From: Stappia albiluteola
GTDB taxonomy: Bacteria; Pseudomonadota; Alphaproteobacteria; Rhizobiales; Stappiaceae
Length of the DNA: 64,000 nt
Reading direction: 5' to 3'
NCBI RefSeq assembly: GCF_014050225.1
Contig: NZ_JACFXV010000043.1
Coordinates: 310,001 to 374,000 of the forward strand
Every line of letters begins with the position of its first letter. Position 1 is the stretch's first letter. The translations under genes were made by a program, and so were the position numbers. The notes below the pieces were generated by a model. The model was not told the DNA's origin and made no database searches. It saw only the letters and a program-made list of their open reading frames with translations. Shown in pieces: positions 47,554 to 56,363 of the stretch.

Positions 47554-48324
47554 CTAGGCTATCCTGCGTTCCGCCTGATTGGAATGGTCTGAATGACCCA
47601 CGCCCCTGGGAAGGGCCGACATCTCCGCCTTCGAATAGAAAGCGTCATAATCGCGCTTGTAGCGCAGGCGCACTCTTGTCTTGGTGGAAGAAGGCAGGCT
47701 GTGAAACAGGCTTTCATCCTGCTCGATTGTATCGGTGTCGATATCGGGGAGCGGCCCGGGGTCCGCCAGATCGCGCGTCGCCGCCATTTCACGCATGATC
47801 TCCCAGTCGCTTTCCAGTGATTCAAGTCGCAAGATGGATTGAGGGACGATGCGACCATCCAGCGAGATCATTGAACTTTGGCTTCTTATATGACTGTCCG
47901 CGCGCAGATCGGAGAGGGCGCATGCGCGCTGCGCGAAGGCGTCAAAGGATATTCCTTTCCGGAACCCATAGACGTGCCAGGTTTCAGAGATCGTGTCGCG
48001 CTCCAGTATCTGCCTGCGAAAAGCAGCCGCCAGCCGAGTGCCGGGATCTCTCACCAAAGCGATCGTGAATATATCGGGGCTGAGCCTTTGCAGCTTGCGG
48101 GCCGTGACCAATTGCAGGTCATCCATCCAGAGGAAGTCATTCGATGCTTCGCTTGATTTACCGGCCTTTTCGCGCAGGATATGGATCAATGTGTTCCGCG
48201 TGAGATCGTCGCCCGTATGAGGCAATCGCGCGCAGGCAATCCTGATGGCCGGAGCATAGAAAAAATGGTGGTCGCGAAGCGGCCGCCTTATACGGTCATA
48301 CGCTTTATAAACTGTTTCAAACAT
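47554..48324 (-). CDS. Sulfotransferase family 2-like protein (degenerate motifs)
   Basis: A 256-residue protein resembling the Sulfotransfer_2 family. The 3'-phosphate-binding stretch FTIALVRDPGTRLAAAFRRQ is the best evidence. Towards the end SSTKTRVRLRYKRDYDAFYS matches the family's C-terminal YxxDYxxF. The 5'-phosphosulfate-binding loop near the N-terminus is not the usual HIPKTGGTS form; RLPHTGDDLTR occupies the place. It might still be a sulfotransferase acting on surface glycans, as known in rhizobia, or a relative that has lost activity. It lies 54 bases downstream (in transcription) of a palindromic repeat region. Confidence 0.6.
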   Translation of the reverse strand: MFETVYKAYDRIRRPLRDHHFFYAPAIRIACARLPHTGDDLTRNTLIHILREKAGKSSEASNDFLWMDDLQLVTARKLQRLSPDIFTIALVRDPGTRLAAAFRRQILERDTISETWHVYGFRKGISFDAFAQRACALSDLRADSHIRSQSSMISLDGRIVPQSILRLESLESDWEIMREMAATRDLADPGPLPDIDTDTIEQDESLFHSLPSSTKTRVRLRYKRDYDAFYSKAEMSALPRGVGHSDHSNQAERRIA

Positions 48325-48540
48325 TGCCTGACGCTACAATCCTAAGGGGTACTATTGCGCTTATCCGCCGCCACAGCATATCCCGCTAAATCTGAATCGG
48401 ATTTTGCGCCATGGATATGCTCAAGATATTGATCCTGTAGCGCTTTCCACGAACGCAATTCCGCTTGCATGAAAAGCGCTTTGGTGGCGGAATTCTGCAC
48501 GAAATGCGAGAAAATACAAACTCTAAGTAGTTACGCTGCG
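48325..48540. repeat. Intergenic palindromic repeat before parE
   Basis: This 216-base gap carries nested inverted repeats: AGCGCTTT (48439-48446) pairs with AAAGCGCT (48473-48480), and AATTCCGC (48457-48464) pairs with GCGGAATT (48487-48494). The pairs interleave, so two alternative hairpins can form. GATTTAGCGGGATATG-like wording (48376-48393, minus strand) is also typical of Rhizobiaceae intergenic repeats. No gene is seen here. Confidence 0.5.
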
Positions 48541-50607
48541 TTAGATATCCAAATCTTCGGCGAACTCCGCGTTCTCCTGAATGAATGTGAAGCGGGCTTC
48601 CGGCTTGTTGCCCATCAGCCTTTCGACTGCATCACGGGTGGCGATCGCGTCGGCCTCGGCGATGGTAACGTTGAGAAGGGTCCGGTGTGCCGGCGACATG
48701 GTCGTTTCCTTCAACTGGCCCGGCAGCATCTCGCCGAGGCCCTTGAACCGGCCGATTTCGATCTTGCCCCTGCTCTTGAACTCGCTGGCAATCAGCTCGT
48801 CCTTGTGCCTATCGTCACGGGCGTAAAGAGTCTTCCCGCCCTGGCTGAGCCGATAGAGCGGCGGCACAGCCAGGAACAGATGCCCGTTCGCAATGAGTTG
48901 CGGCATCTCGCGGTAGAAAAACGTGATCAGAAGCGAAGCGATATGGGCGCCATCCACGTCGGCGTCCGTCATGATGATGACCCGCTCGTAGCGCAGCTCG
49001 CTGTCGCAATAAGATGAGCGCGTGCCGCAGCCGAGCGCCTGAACGAGGTCGGCAAGCTGCTGGTTTGCGGCCAGTTTGTCGCGACCGGCGCTTGCGACAT
49101 TGAGGATCTTCCCACGCAGCGGCAGCACGGCCTGGTTTTGCCGGTTGCGCGCTTGTTTTGCCGAGCCGCCGGCCGAATCGCCCTCGACGATGAAGAGTTC
49201 CGTGCCGCCAGCCTGGCTGGTCGAGCAATCGGCAAGCTTTCCCGGCAGACGCAATTTGCGCACAGCCGTTTTGCGGGCGACATCCTTTTCCTGGCGACGA
49301 CGGAGCCGTTCCTCGGCGCGGTCGATCACCCATTCCAGCAGCTTGTTCGCCTGATTGGGGGAGGCGGTGAGCCAATGGTCGAACTCGTCGCGCAATGCGT
49401 TCTCGACGACGCGTGTTGCTTCGCCGGTGGCCAGTTTGTCCTTGGTCTGACCGACGAATTCCGGCTCGCGGATGAAGACCGACAGCATGGCGCCGGCCGA
49501 GGTTAGCACGTCGTCGCCAGTAATAAGTGAGGCCTTCTTGTTGCCGACCAACTCGCCGTAGTTCTTCAATCCGCGCAGGAGCGCGTAGCGCAGGCCCGCC
49601 TCGTGCGTTCCACCTTCGGGGGTCGGCACCGTATTGCAGTAGGAATTCACGAAACCGTCGCCGGCGAACCAGCACACCGCCCACTCAACAGCGCCGTGCT
49701 TGCCCGTATTCTGCGTGCGACCGGCAAAGACGTCGTCGATGACGCGCCGCTCCTTGCCAAGCGCGTCGACGAGATAGTCGCGCAATCCGCCGGGGAAGTG
49801 GAACACGGCCTCGGAAGGCGTCGCATCTTTTTCGCCGATCAGTTCCGGCGCGCAGCGCCAGCGGATCTCGACACCGGAGAAGAGGTAAGCCTTCGAGCGC
49901 GCCATCTTGAACAGGCGCGCAGGCTCGAAACGGGCGCCCTTGCCGAATATCTCCTGGTCCGGGCGGAATTTCACCATGGTGCCGCGCCGATTGTGTACCT
50001 CGCCAACACAGCCGAGCGGCGATTGCGGCAGGCCGCGACGGAATACTTGACGATAGAGTTTTCGGGCCCGTGCCACCTCCACGATCAATTCCTCGGAAAG
50101 GGCATTGACCACGGATACGCCGACACCGTGCAGGCCGCCGGAAGTCTCGTAGACCTTGCTGTCGAACTTGCCGCCTGCATGCAGGGTCGTCATGATCACT
50201 TCGAGGGCCGATTTGTCCCGAAACTTCGGATGCGGATCGACAGGAATGCCGCGTCCGTTGTCGGTAACGGTGAGATAGCCCTCGGTATCGAGCAGCACCT
50301 CGATCCAGGTGGCGTGGCCGGCGACGGCCTCGTCCATTGAATTGTCGATCACCTCGGCAAAGAGATGATGCAGTGCCTTTTCGTCTGTCCCGCCGATATA
50401 CATGCCCGGGCGCCGACGCACCGGTTCCAGCCCTTCCAGGACCTCGATATCGTGGGCGGTGTATTCGCCATCGCTGCGGCCGCTCGCCGGCTTCGGGGGG
50501 GGCTGCCGTTCCTTGCGGCCGGCGCCCGCGCCTTTGGGCTTTACGGCCCCAGACAGAGTTGGCTCCTCAGGCTGGAAGCTGGCAAAAAGATCGTTTTTGG
50601 CGCTCAT
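48541..50607 (-). CDS. parE: DNA topoisomerase IV subunit B
   Basis: The 688-residue ATPase subunit of topoisomerase IV, partner of ParC. The GHKL ATPase motifs are EVIDNSMDEAVAGHA, DNGRGIPVDPHPK and GGLHGVGVSVVNALS. The TOPRIM domain shows ELFIVEGDSAGGSAKQARN and DADVDGAHI. An N-terminal extension of about 50 residues (KGAGAGRKERQPPPKPAS) is specific to alphaproteobacterial ParE. ATG 50607 (MSAKNDLFASF) was chosen over the ATG at 50622. A block at residues 60-75 (RRRPGMYIGGT) is the usual start of the ATPase core. It is unlinked from parC, which is normal in this group. Confidence 0.95.
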   Translation of the reverse strand: MSAKNDLFASFQPEEPTLSGAVKPKGAGAGRKERQPPPKPASGRSDGEYTAHDIEVLEGLEPVRRRPGMYIGGTDEKALHHLFAEVIDNSMDEAVAGHATWIEVLLDTEGYLTVTDNGRGIPVDPHPKFRDKSALEVIMTTLHAGGKFDSKVYETSGGLHGVGVSVVNALSEELIVEVARARKLYRQVFRRGLPQSPLGCVGEVHNRRGTMVKFRPDQEIFGKGARFEPARLFKMARSKAYLFSGVEIRWRCAPELIGEKDATPSEAVFHFPGGLRDYLVDALGKERRVIDDVFAGRTQNTGKHGAVEWAVCWFAGDGFVNSYCNTVPTPEGGTHEAGLRYALLRGLKNYGELVGNKKASLITGDDVLTSAGAMLSVFIREPEFVGQTKDKLATGEATRVVENALRDEFDHWLTASPNQANKLLEWVIDRAEERLRRRQEKDVARKTAVRKLRLPGKLADCSTSQAGGTELFIVEGDSAGGSAKQARNRQNQAVLPLRGKILNVASAGRDKLAANQQLADLVQALGCGTRSSYCDSELRYERVIIMTDADVDGAHIASLLITFFYREMPQLIANGHLFLAVPPLYRLSQGGKTLYARDDRHKDELIASEFKSRGKIEIGRFKGLGEMLPGQLKETTMSPAHRTLLNVTIAEADAIATRDAVERLMGNKPEARFTFIQENAEFAEDLDI

Positions 50608-51378
50608 GCCGCTTGTCCCCACATCGGGCCTGCGCCCGCCGAATCACGAGTCAATTGTCGCAAGTGCCGCGCATTGCCGCAAAAGGCAATCGCAATCTGG
50701 TCTGGCATTGTGGGAAAAGTGGGCCTTTCATTGGTGTCGAGAGGATGCCGGAGAAGGGTGGGCTGAGCCGCATTCACTAAAATTGCAGCTTATTTCGATA
50801 GTCGAAACAACGATGCGTCAATTGTTTGATGCTTGAATTTTAAGGTTCTTGCTTCCTGGCGGTTCTCACCCGAGCGTTGTCGGCAGGGGGCGGGCACCAA
50901 AAATGCGGCGAGGCGGGCGCGCAAAGATTTGAACGGTGTGGCAGCGTTGCATCGGTTTGGTGGAAGAGCTGGAAAATCCGAGATTTGCGCAATGTTGCGG
51001 GGCTTTACGTGGACGGGCAGGCAGGCGGATTGAAATGGCTTTGCCGCACTTGTTGTGGATCTGCAACAGCTGACATGCACGCTTTGGAATAAAATCGAAA
51101 CAACAGCCACGGGACGCTTTCAGGCTCTTCGAAGAGATGATGCGGGTCTGTTGGCGATGAATGCCGGGGGGCGAAACCGGTAGGCGCCGTGCATCCCGCT
51201 TCTTTTGCGGTAATGCCGTAGTCTTGCCGAAAAATGGGCCCATGATGTGTTGATTGGACAACAAGATCACGGGCTAAGGGATGGCAGCCCGCCGATGCGG
51301 GCGAAAATCAGTGCCGGAAAAGCCGGTCGATCGTTGGAGAGGCGTCGACGGCCCTGGCCGGCAGACGAAAACAGAGCG
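50608..51378. other. Long non-coding gap before exoR (exoR leader and promoter)
   Basis: A 771-base region between divergent parE and exoR. No frame in it has supporting features, and an open frame runs in from 51247 into exoR but encodes a basic, non-conserved leader. The exoR promoter and any ChvI-controlled sites would lie here; none can be assigned with confidence. Base composition is more AT-rich in 50770-50860. Confidence 0.5.
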
Positions 51379-52212
51379 ATGCGTATTCTTAGATCAGGCT
51401 TTGTGCTTGCCGGTTCGCTGGTGCTGTTATTGACCGCGCCTTCGCTTGCACTCGACGGCCAGAAGGTGACGGAAGGCGGCGTGATCAGCCCGTCGGATAT
51501 GTCGCCGGGCGAAGCGCTGCGGGTCGGGACGAAATTCTACTATGCCGGCGAAAAGGCGCGTGCCGTCGATTCGCTGCGTTTTGCCGCCGACAACGGACAC
51601 CCGCTTGCCGCCTGGAAATTGGGGCGTATGTATGCCGCAGGAGACGGCGTCGAGGAAGACGATATCAAGGCCTTCGAATATTTCCGTCAGATCGCAACGC
51701 AATATGGCGATGACAGTCCCACATCGCCGCGCGCTCCCTTCGTCGCCAACGCCTTTGTCGCACTCGGTGGCTATTATCTGACGGGCATTCAGGACTCCGC
51801 TATCGAGCCGAATACGGCCAAGGCGAAGGAAATCTTCACCTATGCCGCATCCTATTTTGGCGACGCGGATGCTCAATATCAGCTCGGCAGGCTGTATCTT
51901 GAAGACAAGACGCAGAACACGCGCATGGCGGCGCGCTGGCTAAAATTGGCGGCCGGGAAGGGCCACGTCGAAGCGCAGGGACGCCTCGGAGAACTGCTCT
52001 TCACTTCGGATGCTTTCGGCGACAGCAAGGCTCGCGGCCTGATGTGGCTGACGATCGCGCGCGAACGGGCTCGTCCGGACCGCGAAGGCTGGATCGTCGA
52101 GACGCAGGAACGCTGCTTTGGCCTTGCAGATGAGGCAACACGCCGCCGGGCCGAACGCCTTGCCAGGTCGTGGCTGGACAAGAACCCGATAACGATTGCT
52201 GGAAGCAACTGA
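51379..52212 (+). CDS. exoR: ExoR, periplasmic regulator of the ExoS/ChvI system (Sel1 repeats)
   Basis: A 277-residue protein with an N-terminal signal peptide (LAGSLVLLLTAPSLALDG). Several Sel1-like TPR repeats follow: AAWKLGRMYAAGDGVEEDDIK, AQYQLGRLYLEDKTQNTRM-type units and HVEAQGRLGELLF. Length, signal and repeat pattern match rhizobial ExoR, which in Sinorhizobium meliloti binds the ExoS sensor in the periplasm and holds the ExoS/ChvI pathway inactive. Loss raises succinoglycan and lowers motility. ATG 51379 precedes a typical N-terminus (MRILRSGFVLAG). A terminator follows 37 bases after the stop. Confidence 0.85.
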   Translation: MRILRSGFVLAGSLVLLLTAPSLALDGQKVTEGGVISPSDMSPGEALRVGTKFYYAGEKARAVDSLRFAADNGHPLAAWKLGRMYAAGDGVEEDDIKAFEYFRQIATQYGDDSPTSPRAPFVANAFVALGGYYLTGIQDSAIEPNTAKAKEIFTYAASYFGDADAQYQLGRLYLEDKTQNTRMAARWLKLAAGKGHVEAQGRLGELLFTSDAFGDSKARGLMWLTIARERARPDREGWIVETQERCFGLADEATRRRAERLARSWLDKNPITIAGSN

Positions 52213-52248
52213 AGCCGGCGCTGAATTCTCTCCCTTCGCGTATCCAAC

Positions 52249-52280
52249 AATGGCGCCGACAGGCGCCATTTCCGTTTCTG
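52249..52280 (+). terminator. Terminator after exoR
   Basis: A perfect nine-base stem AATGGCGCC / GGCGCCATT (52249-52257 and 52262-52270) with a GACA loop, followed by TCCGTTTCTG. It lies 37 bases after the exoR stop. Confidence 0.75.
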
Positions 52281-52388
52281 CAGACCCTGGCCGCCCGGAT
52301 CGGGCGATGCATGAGAGGTCGGAGGCGTTCTTTCGGGCAACCGGATCGCCTGCGGTGCTCGTTTGTCCAAATGGTCCTGCTTCGACTG

Positions 52389-52574
52389 TGTTTAGTAAAA
52401 TTCGACAAGTCGCAAACCCTCGAATACATCCTTTATCCATTTGATTTTATTTATATGTGCCAGAAATAATAACTATGATAACTACGGATTGCGATTTTGC
52501 ACTGCAATAAAGCAATATTGCTCTGCGTCAACAAATTAAGTTGTCGTGTTTAGCAAAATGAACTTTACTAAACA
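52389..52574. promoter_or_regulatory. Repeated TGTTTAGYAAA operator elements upstream of the DHA operon
   Basis: The half-site TGTTTAGTAAA occurs at 52389-52399. A large inverted repeat at 52547-52574 combines TGTTTAGCAAA, a six-base spacer and TTTACTAAACA. The right arm is exactly the complement of the upstream copy, so three copies exist in 186 bases. The perfect palindrome AGCAATATTGCT (52511-52522) lies between. The whole 52213-52707 gap is AT-rich and codes for nothing. The spacing of 134 bases before the sugar-binding gene suits a repressor or activator site; the regulator is unknown. Confidence 0.6.
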
Positions 52575-52707
52575 AAGCGGTAAACACCAGCGGTGTCGTG
52601 GGGGTGTTTTCTTAGGTCTGCCTTAGTGTCGGCAGGCGCGTGAACTTGCGGAGGAATAAACGCAAGCCCGCTTGGGGTGGCATGCCGCTTTAACCTGGGA
52701 GGAGCAC

Positions 52708-54033
52708 GTGAACAGATTCTTCAAGACGGCTGTGCCGTTGGTTCTGGCCACGGTGGCAAGCGGTGTTGCCGGCAAAGCGGCAAAAGCGGAAGACATCACA
52801 CTTTGCTGGGCGGCCTGGGATCCGGCCAATGCGCTAGTGGAGCTTTCAAAAGACTTCACGGCGGAAACCGGCGTTGGCATGAAGTTCGAGTTCGTGCCCT
52901 GGCCCAATTTCGCCGACCGCATGCTGAATGAGCTGAATTCGGGCGGCAAGCTCTGCGATCTGATGATCGGTGACAGCCAGTGGATCGGCGGTGGTGCTGA
53001 AAACGGACACTACGTCAAACTGAATGAATTCTTCGACAAGGAGAATATCAGCATGGACGATTTCGCGCCGGCGACCGTCTATGCCTATTCGACCTGGCCG
53101 AAGGGTGAGCCGAATTACTACGCGCTTCCTGCCATGGGAGATGCAAACGGCTGGTTCTACCGCAAGGACTGGTTTGCGAGGCCGGACCTGCAGGCCGCGT
53201 TCAAGGAAAAATACGGCCGCGATCTCGCGCCGCCGAAGACGCAGCTTGAACTGAAGGACATTGCCGAATTCTTCCAGGGTCGCGAGATCGACGGGCAGAA
53301 GCGCTACGGTGTGGCGATCTTCACCGAGCGCGGCTCGGAAGGCATCACCATGGGAGCGACGGGAGCGCTCTACGCCTGGGGCTTCAAATACGAGAACACC
53401 CCCGGCAAATACGACATGGAAGGTGCCGTGAACTCGCCGGAAGCCGTGGAGGCGCTCGAGTTCTACAAGGAACTCTACAAGTGCTGCACGCCTCCGGGCT
53501 ATACTGACAGCTACATGCAGGAAAGCCTGGACGCCTTCAAGTCCGGCCAGGTCGCCATGGCGATGAACTGGTTCGCCTTCTTCCCCGGCCTCTACAAGGA
53601 CGAGCAGGTTGGCGGCGACAAGATCGGCTTCTTCGTCAACCCGGGCCAGAAGGTCGAAGCCTCGACGCTTGGCGGGCAGGGCATCTCCGTTATTGCCTAT
53701 TCGGACAAGAAGGATCTCGCCCTGCAATACATCAAGTGGTTCGCCCAGCCGGAAGTGCAGAAGAAGTGGTGGTCGTTGGGTGGCTATTCCTGTCACGTGG
53801 CGGTGTTGAACGATCCGGGCTTCAAGGATAGCCAGCCCTTCGCCGCGGATTTCCTGCTTGCGATGGATGGCGTGCAGGACTTCTGGCAGGAACCGGCCTA
53901 TGCCGAACTGCTGCTTTCCATGCAAAAACGCCTGCATGACTACGTGGTGGCCGACCAGGGCACGGCGAAGGAAGCTCTCGACAAGCTGATCGAGGACTGG
54001 ACCGAAGTGTTCCAGGACGAAGGCAAGCTTTGA
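52708..54033 (+). CDS. ABC transporter solute-binding protein (family 1)
   Basis: A 441-residue periplasmic binding protein. The GTG at 52708 follows GGGAGGAG; the ATG at 52672 has no such site. The signal peptide (NRFFKTAVPLVLATVASGVAG) ends near AKAED. The mature part has the family-1 sugar-binding look: YYALPAMGDANGWFYRKDWF, GAVNSPEAVEALEFYKELYK and LGGQGISVIAYSDKKDLALQYIKWF. It delivers a polyol or small sugar to the two permeases. It is the first gene of the operon that also encodes the DHA kinase system, suggesting a triose or C4 ketose substrate, though this is inference. The following hairpin at 54059-54085 may favour its expression. Confidence 0.9.
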   Translation: MNRFFKTAVPLVLATVASGVAGKAAKAEDITLCWAAWDPANALVELSKDFTAETGVGMKFEFVPWPNFADRMLNELNSGGKLCDLMIGDSQWIGGGAENGHYVKLNEFFDKENISMDDFAPATVYAYSTWPKGEPNYYALPAMGDANGWFYRKDWFARPDLQAAFKEKYGRDLAPPKTQLELKDIAEFFQGREIDGQKRYGVAIFTERGSEGITMGATGALYAWGFKYENTPGKYDMEGAVNSPEAVEALEFYKELYKCCTPPGYTDSYMQESLDAFKSGQVAMAMNWFAFFPGLYKDEQVGGDKIGFFVNPGQKVEASTLGGQGISVIAYSDKKDLALQYIKWFAQPEVQKKWWSLGGYSCHVAVLNDPGFKDSQPFAADFLLAMDGVQDFWQEPAYAELLLSMQKRLHDYVVADQGTAKEALDKLIEDWTEVFQDEGKL

Positions 54034-54058
54034 CGCCGCACGACTGAAAAACAGAACC

Positions 54059-54085
54059 TCGCCCCGCCGAACTCAGGCGGGGCGA
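54059..54085 (+). promoter_or_regulatory. GC-rich intercistronic hairpin after the solute-binding gene
   Basis: TCGCCCCGCC (54059-54068) and GGCGGGGCGA (54076-54085) form a perfect ten-base stem around GAACTCA. There is no T run, so it is more likely an mRNA-stabilising or attenuating element that raises binding-protein levels over permease levels. The ATG at 54085 is inside the stem, which argues against it as the permease start. Confidence 0.55.
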
Positions 54086-54156
54086 TGGGAAAAGTGTCGG
54101 CGAAGCCCGTGCTTTTCGCCAATTCCATCCCGGCCCAAGCACCCATGGACCCTGAG

Positions 54157-55119
54157 ATGACGAACTCATCGGCCAGCGAAGCCGTCGCCATCGGAGCGGC
54201 GAAGAGGACGCCCGAGGTGATCGCACGCCGGGTTCGCGGCCTTTCCGATCGGGCAATCGCATGGTTGTTCATCGCGCCGACCATCGTCCTGCTGCTGGCG
54301 ATCAACGTCTTTCCATTGATCTGGACGGTCTACCTGTCCTTCACCAACTACAAGGCCAACCGTGCGGCGCGGGGCGTTGAATGGGTCGGCCTTGATAACT
54401 ACCGCCGTGTCCTGACCGACAGCGATATCTGGCACAACATGCTGGTCACCGGGCATTTCCTGCTCTGGACCATGACTTTTCAGGTGCTGATCGGGTTTGG
54501 ACTTGCGTGGTTGATCAACAAGAATTTCAAGGGCCATGGCGTCTGGACGACGGTCATCCTGCTGCCGATGATGCTGTCGCCCGCCGTGGTCGGCAACTTC
54601 TGGACGTTCCTCTACCAGCCGCAAATCGGCCTCTTCAACTACATCGTCGGCTTCTTCACCGGCGTCGATCCGTCGTCCTTCGAAATGATCGGCAGCGTCA
54701 ATCTGGCGCCCTGGGCAATCGTCATCGTCGATACCTGGATGTGGACGCCCTACGTGATGCTGATCTGCCTCGCGGGGCTGAGATCCATTCCCGACTACAT
54801 CTACGAGGCGGCGGAAGTCGACGGCGCCGGACCGCTGCGCACCTTCTGGTCGATCACGCTGCCCATGGTGTTGCCATTCCTGATGCTGGCGGTGCTTTTC
54901 CGGGCGATAGAGAACTTCAAGATGTTCGATCTTGTGGTCGAACTCACATCCGGGGGTCCGGGCTCGGTCACGGAACTCGCGTCCATCAATCTCAAGCGCG
55001 AAGCCTTCGAGAAATGGCGCACGGGCCTGTCATCGGCCTTCGCGATCATTCTTTTCGTCACCGTCTTCGGCGCCGCCAACATCTACGTGAAGGCGCTCAA
55101 CCGGGTGAAGCAGAGATGA
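54157..55119 (+). CDS. ABC transporter permease (MalF-like)
   Basis: A 320-residue inner-membrane permease with six membrane segments. The EAA loop is YEAAEVDGAGPLRTFWSITLP, the contact with the ATPases. Near the start are FIAPTIVLLLAINVFPLIWTVY and VGLDNYRRVL, typical of MalF-like sugar permeases. The start is uncertain: ATG 54157 (MTNSSASEAV) was chosen; 54145 and 54085 are in frame but the latter lies in a hairpin. Its stop overlaps the next gene's ATG (ATGA). Confidence 0.88.
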   Translation: MTNSSASEAVAIGAAKRTPEVIARRVRGLSDRAIAWLFIAPTIVLLLAINVFPLIWTVYLSFTNYKANRAARGVEWVGLDNYRRVLTDSDIWHNMLVTGHFLLWTMTFQVLIGFGLAWLINKNFKGHGVWTTVILLPMMLSPAVVGNFWTFLYQPQIGLFNYIVGFFTGVDPSSFEMIGSVNLAPWAIVIVDTWMWTPYVMLICLAGLRSIPDYIYEAAEVDGAGPLRTFWSITLPMVLPFLMLAVLFRAIENFKMFDLVVELTSGGPGSVTELASINLKREAFEKWRTGLSSAFAIILFVTVFGAANIYVKALNRVKQR

Positions 55120-56066
55120 GCTCGACCACCGCCCATTCCGTCGTCGAACCCGGCCGTTATCTGCGCTTCTTCGCCGGCGCGGTCGTGGTCGTTTATGCGC
55201 TCGTCACCATGATCCCGCTGGTGTGGATCTTCATCACCGGCTTCAAGACGCCGCAGGATTCCATTTCCTATCCGCCGAAGGTGATCTTCGAGCCTTCGCT
55301 TGAGGGCTACGTGAACCTGTTCACCACGCGGACGCGGCAGACGCCGGATTATATGGCGACCTTGCCGCCGCCGGAGACCTGGTATGACGAACTGGTGCGC
55401 TCCCGGCAGATGGTGATCGCCGGGCCGTCGAAATTCGGCGAGCGCTTCATGAACTCGATCATCATCGGGTTCGGGTCGACCTTCCTCTCGGTCTTTCTCG
55501 GCACGCTGGCGGCTTATGCCTTTTCCCGCTTCCGCATACCCCTGGCCGACGACCTGCTGTTCTTCATCCTGTCGACGAGGATGATGCCGCCCATTGCGGT
55601 CGCGATCCCGATCTTCCTGATGTACCGGACGGTTGGGCTGTCCGACACGCATCTCGGCATGATCATCCTCTACACGACGGTGAACGTGTCGCTTGCCGTG
55701 TGGCTCCTCAAGGGTTTTGTCGATGAGATCCCGCGCGAATACGAGGAAGCCGCGCTTATCGACGGCTATACCCGCTTCCAGGCCTTCGTGAAGGTGGTCC
55801 TGCCGCAAATGGCGACCGGTATCGCGGCGACCGCGATCTTCTGCCTGATCTTCGCCTGGAACGAATATGCCTTCGCTCTGCTTCTGACCTCAGGCACCGC
55901 GCAGACGGCACCTCCCTTCATCCCGACGATCATTGGCGAGGGCGGCCTGGACTGGCCGGCCATCGGCGCGGGCGTAACGCTGTTCCTCTTGCCTGTGCTC
56001 GTCTTCACCATCCTGCTCAGGAAGCATCTCCTGCGCGGAATAACCTTCGGAGCGGTGCGCAAATGA
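55116..56066 (+). CDS. ABC transporter permease (MalG-like)
   Basis: A 316-residue permease with six membrane segments. The EAA loop is YEEAALIDGYTRFQAFVKVVLP, and MIPLVWIFITGFKTPQDS with the long periplasmic loop about residues 50-110 is MalG-like. A loop with PPPETWYDELVRSRQMVIAGPS is an extension not usual in short MalG proteins. The ATG overlaps the previous gene's stop by four bases and the stop overlaps the next start, so the genes are translationally coupled. Confidence 0.9.
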   Translation: MSSTTAHSVVEPGRYLRFFAGAVVVVYALVTMIPLVWIFITGFKTPQDSISYPPKVIFEPSLEGYVNLFTTRTRQTPDYMATLPPPETWYDELVRSRQMVIAGPSKFGERFMNSIIIGFGSTFLSVFLGTLAAYAFSRFRIPLADDLLFFILSTRMMPPIAVAIPIFLMYRTVGLSDTHLGMIILYTTVNVSLAVWLLKGFVDEIPREYEEAALIDGYTRFQAFVKVVLPQMATGIAATAIFCLIFAWNEYAFALLLTSGTAQTAPPFIPTIIGEGGLDWPAIGAGVTLFLLPVLVFTILLRKHLLRGITFGAVRK

Positions 56067-56353
56067 TACCGGACACCCATCTGAAGCCGGCACTGGCGGG
56101 GGAGGCGGAACGGCGTATCGAAGCGCAGCGGGCGCATCCGCCAAAGTCCAATGACAGCGGGCAGGGCGATATCGTCGAGCGAAACAGACGCATCCTTCGA
56201 CGTGGACCGTGGGAAATGGCGGCAACGATCATCATCGGCCTTGGGGTGGTGATGCTGATGCAACCCTTCGCGTTGTCGCTCTTCACCTACTCGTTCGTCA
56301 CCATCCTGGCCGGGACGGTGATGTTCATCATCGTCAGCCATTTTCCGGACTAG
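56063..56353 (+). CDS. Small two-TM membrane protein of the ABC operon
   Basis: A 96-residue protein with a charged N-terminal half (about residues 1-50, rich in Arg, Glu and Lys) and two closely spaced membrane segments (IIIGLGVVMLMQPFALSL and YSFVTILAGTVMFIIV). It overlaps the MalG-like gene by four bases and ends ten bases before the first ATPase gene. It is therefore a dedicated part of this transporter operon. Small membrane proteins also occur in glycerol-type ABC operons (DUF2160-like), but I do not recognise this one as that family. Function is unknown; an accessory of the transporter is likely. Confidence 0.7.
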   Translation: MIPDTHLKPALAGEAERRIEAQRAHPPKSNDSGQGDIVERNRRILRRGPWEMAATIIIGLGVVMLMQPFALSLFTYSFVTILAGTVMFIIVSHFPD

Positions 56354-56363
56354 CGGGGCAGGC

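Noticed and set aside
50866-51270. 134-codon minus-strand frame in the parE-exoR gap
   Set aside because: Basic, Cys/Pro-scattered product without a start signal or family; typical non-coding composition.
54085-54156. Permease start at ATG 54085
   Set aside because: The codon lies at the end of a perfect ten-base hairpin stem and has no ribosome-binding site outside it; later ATGs suit the family better.
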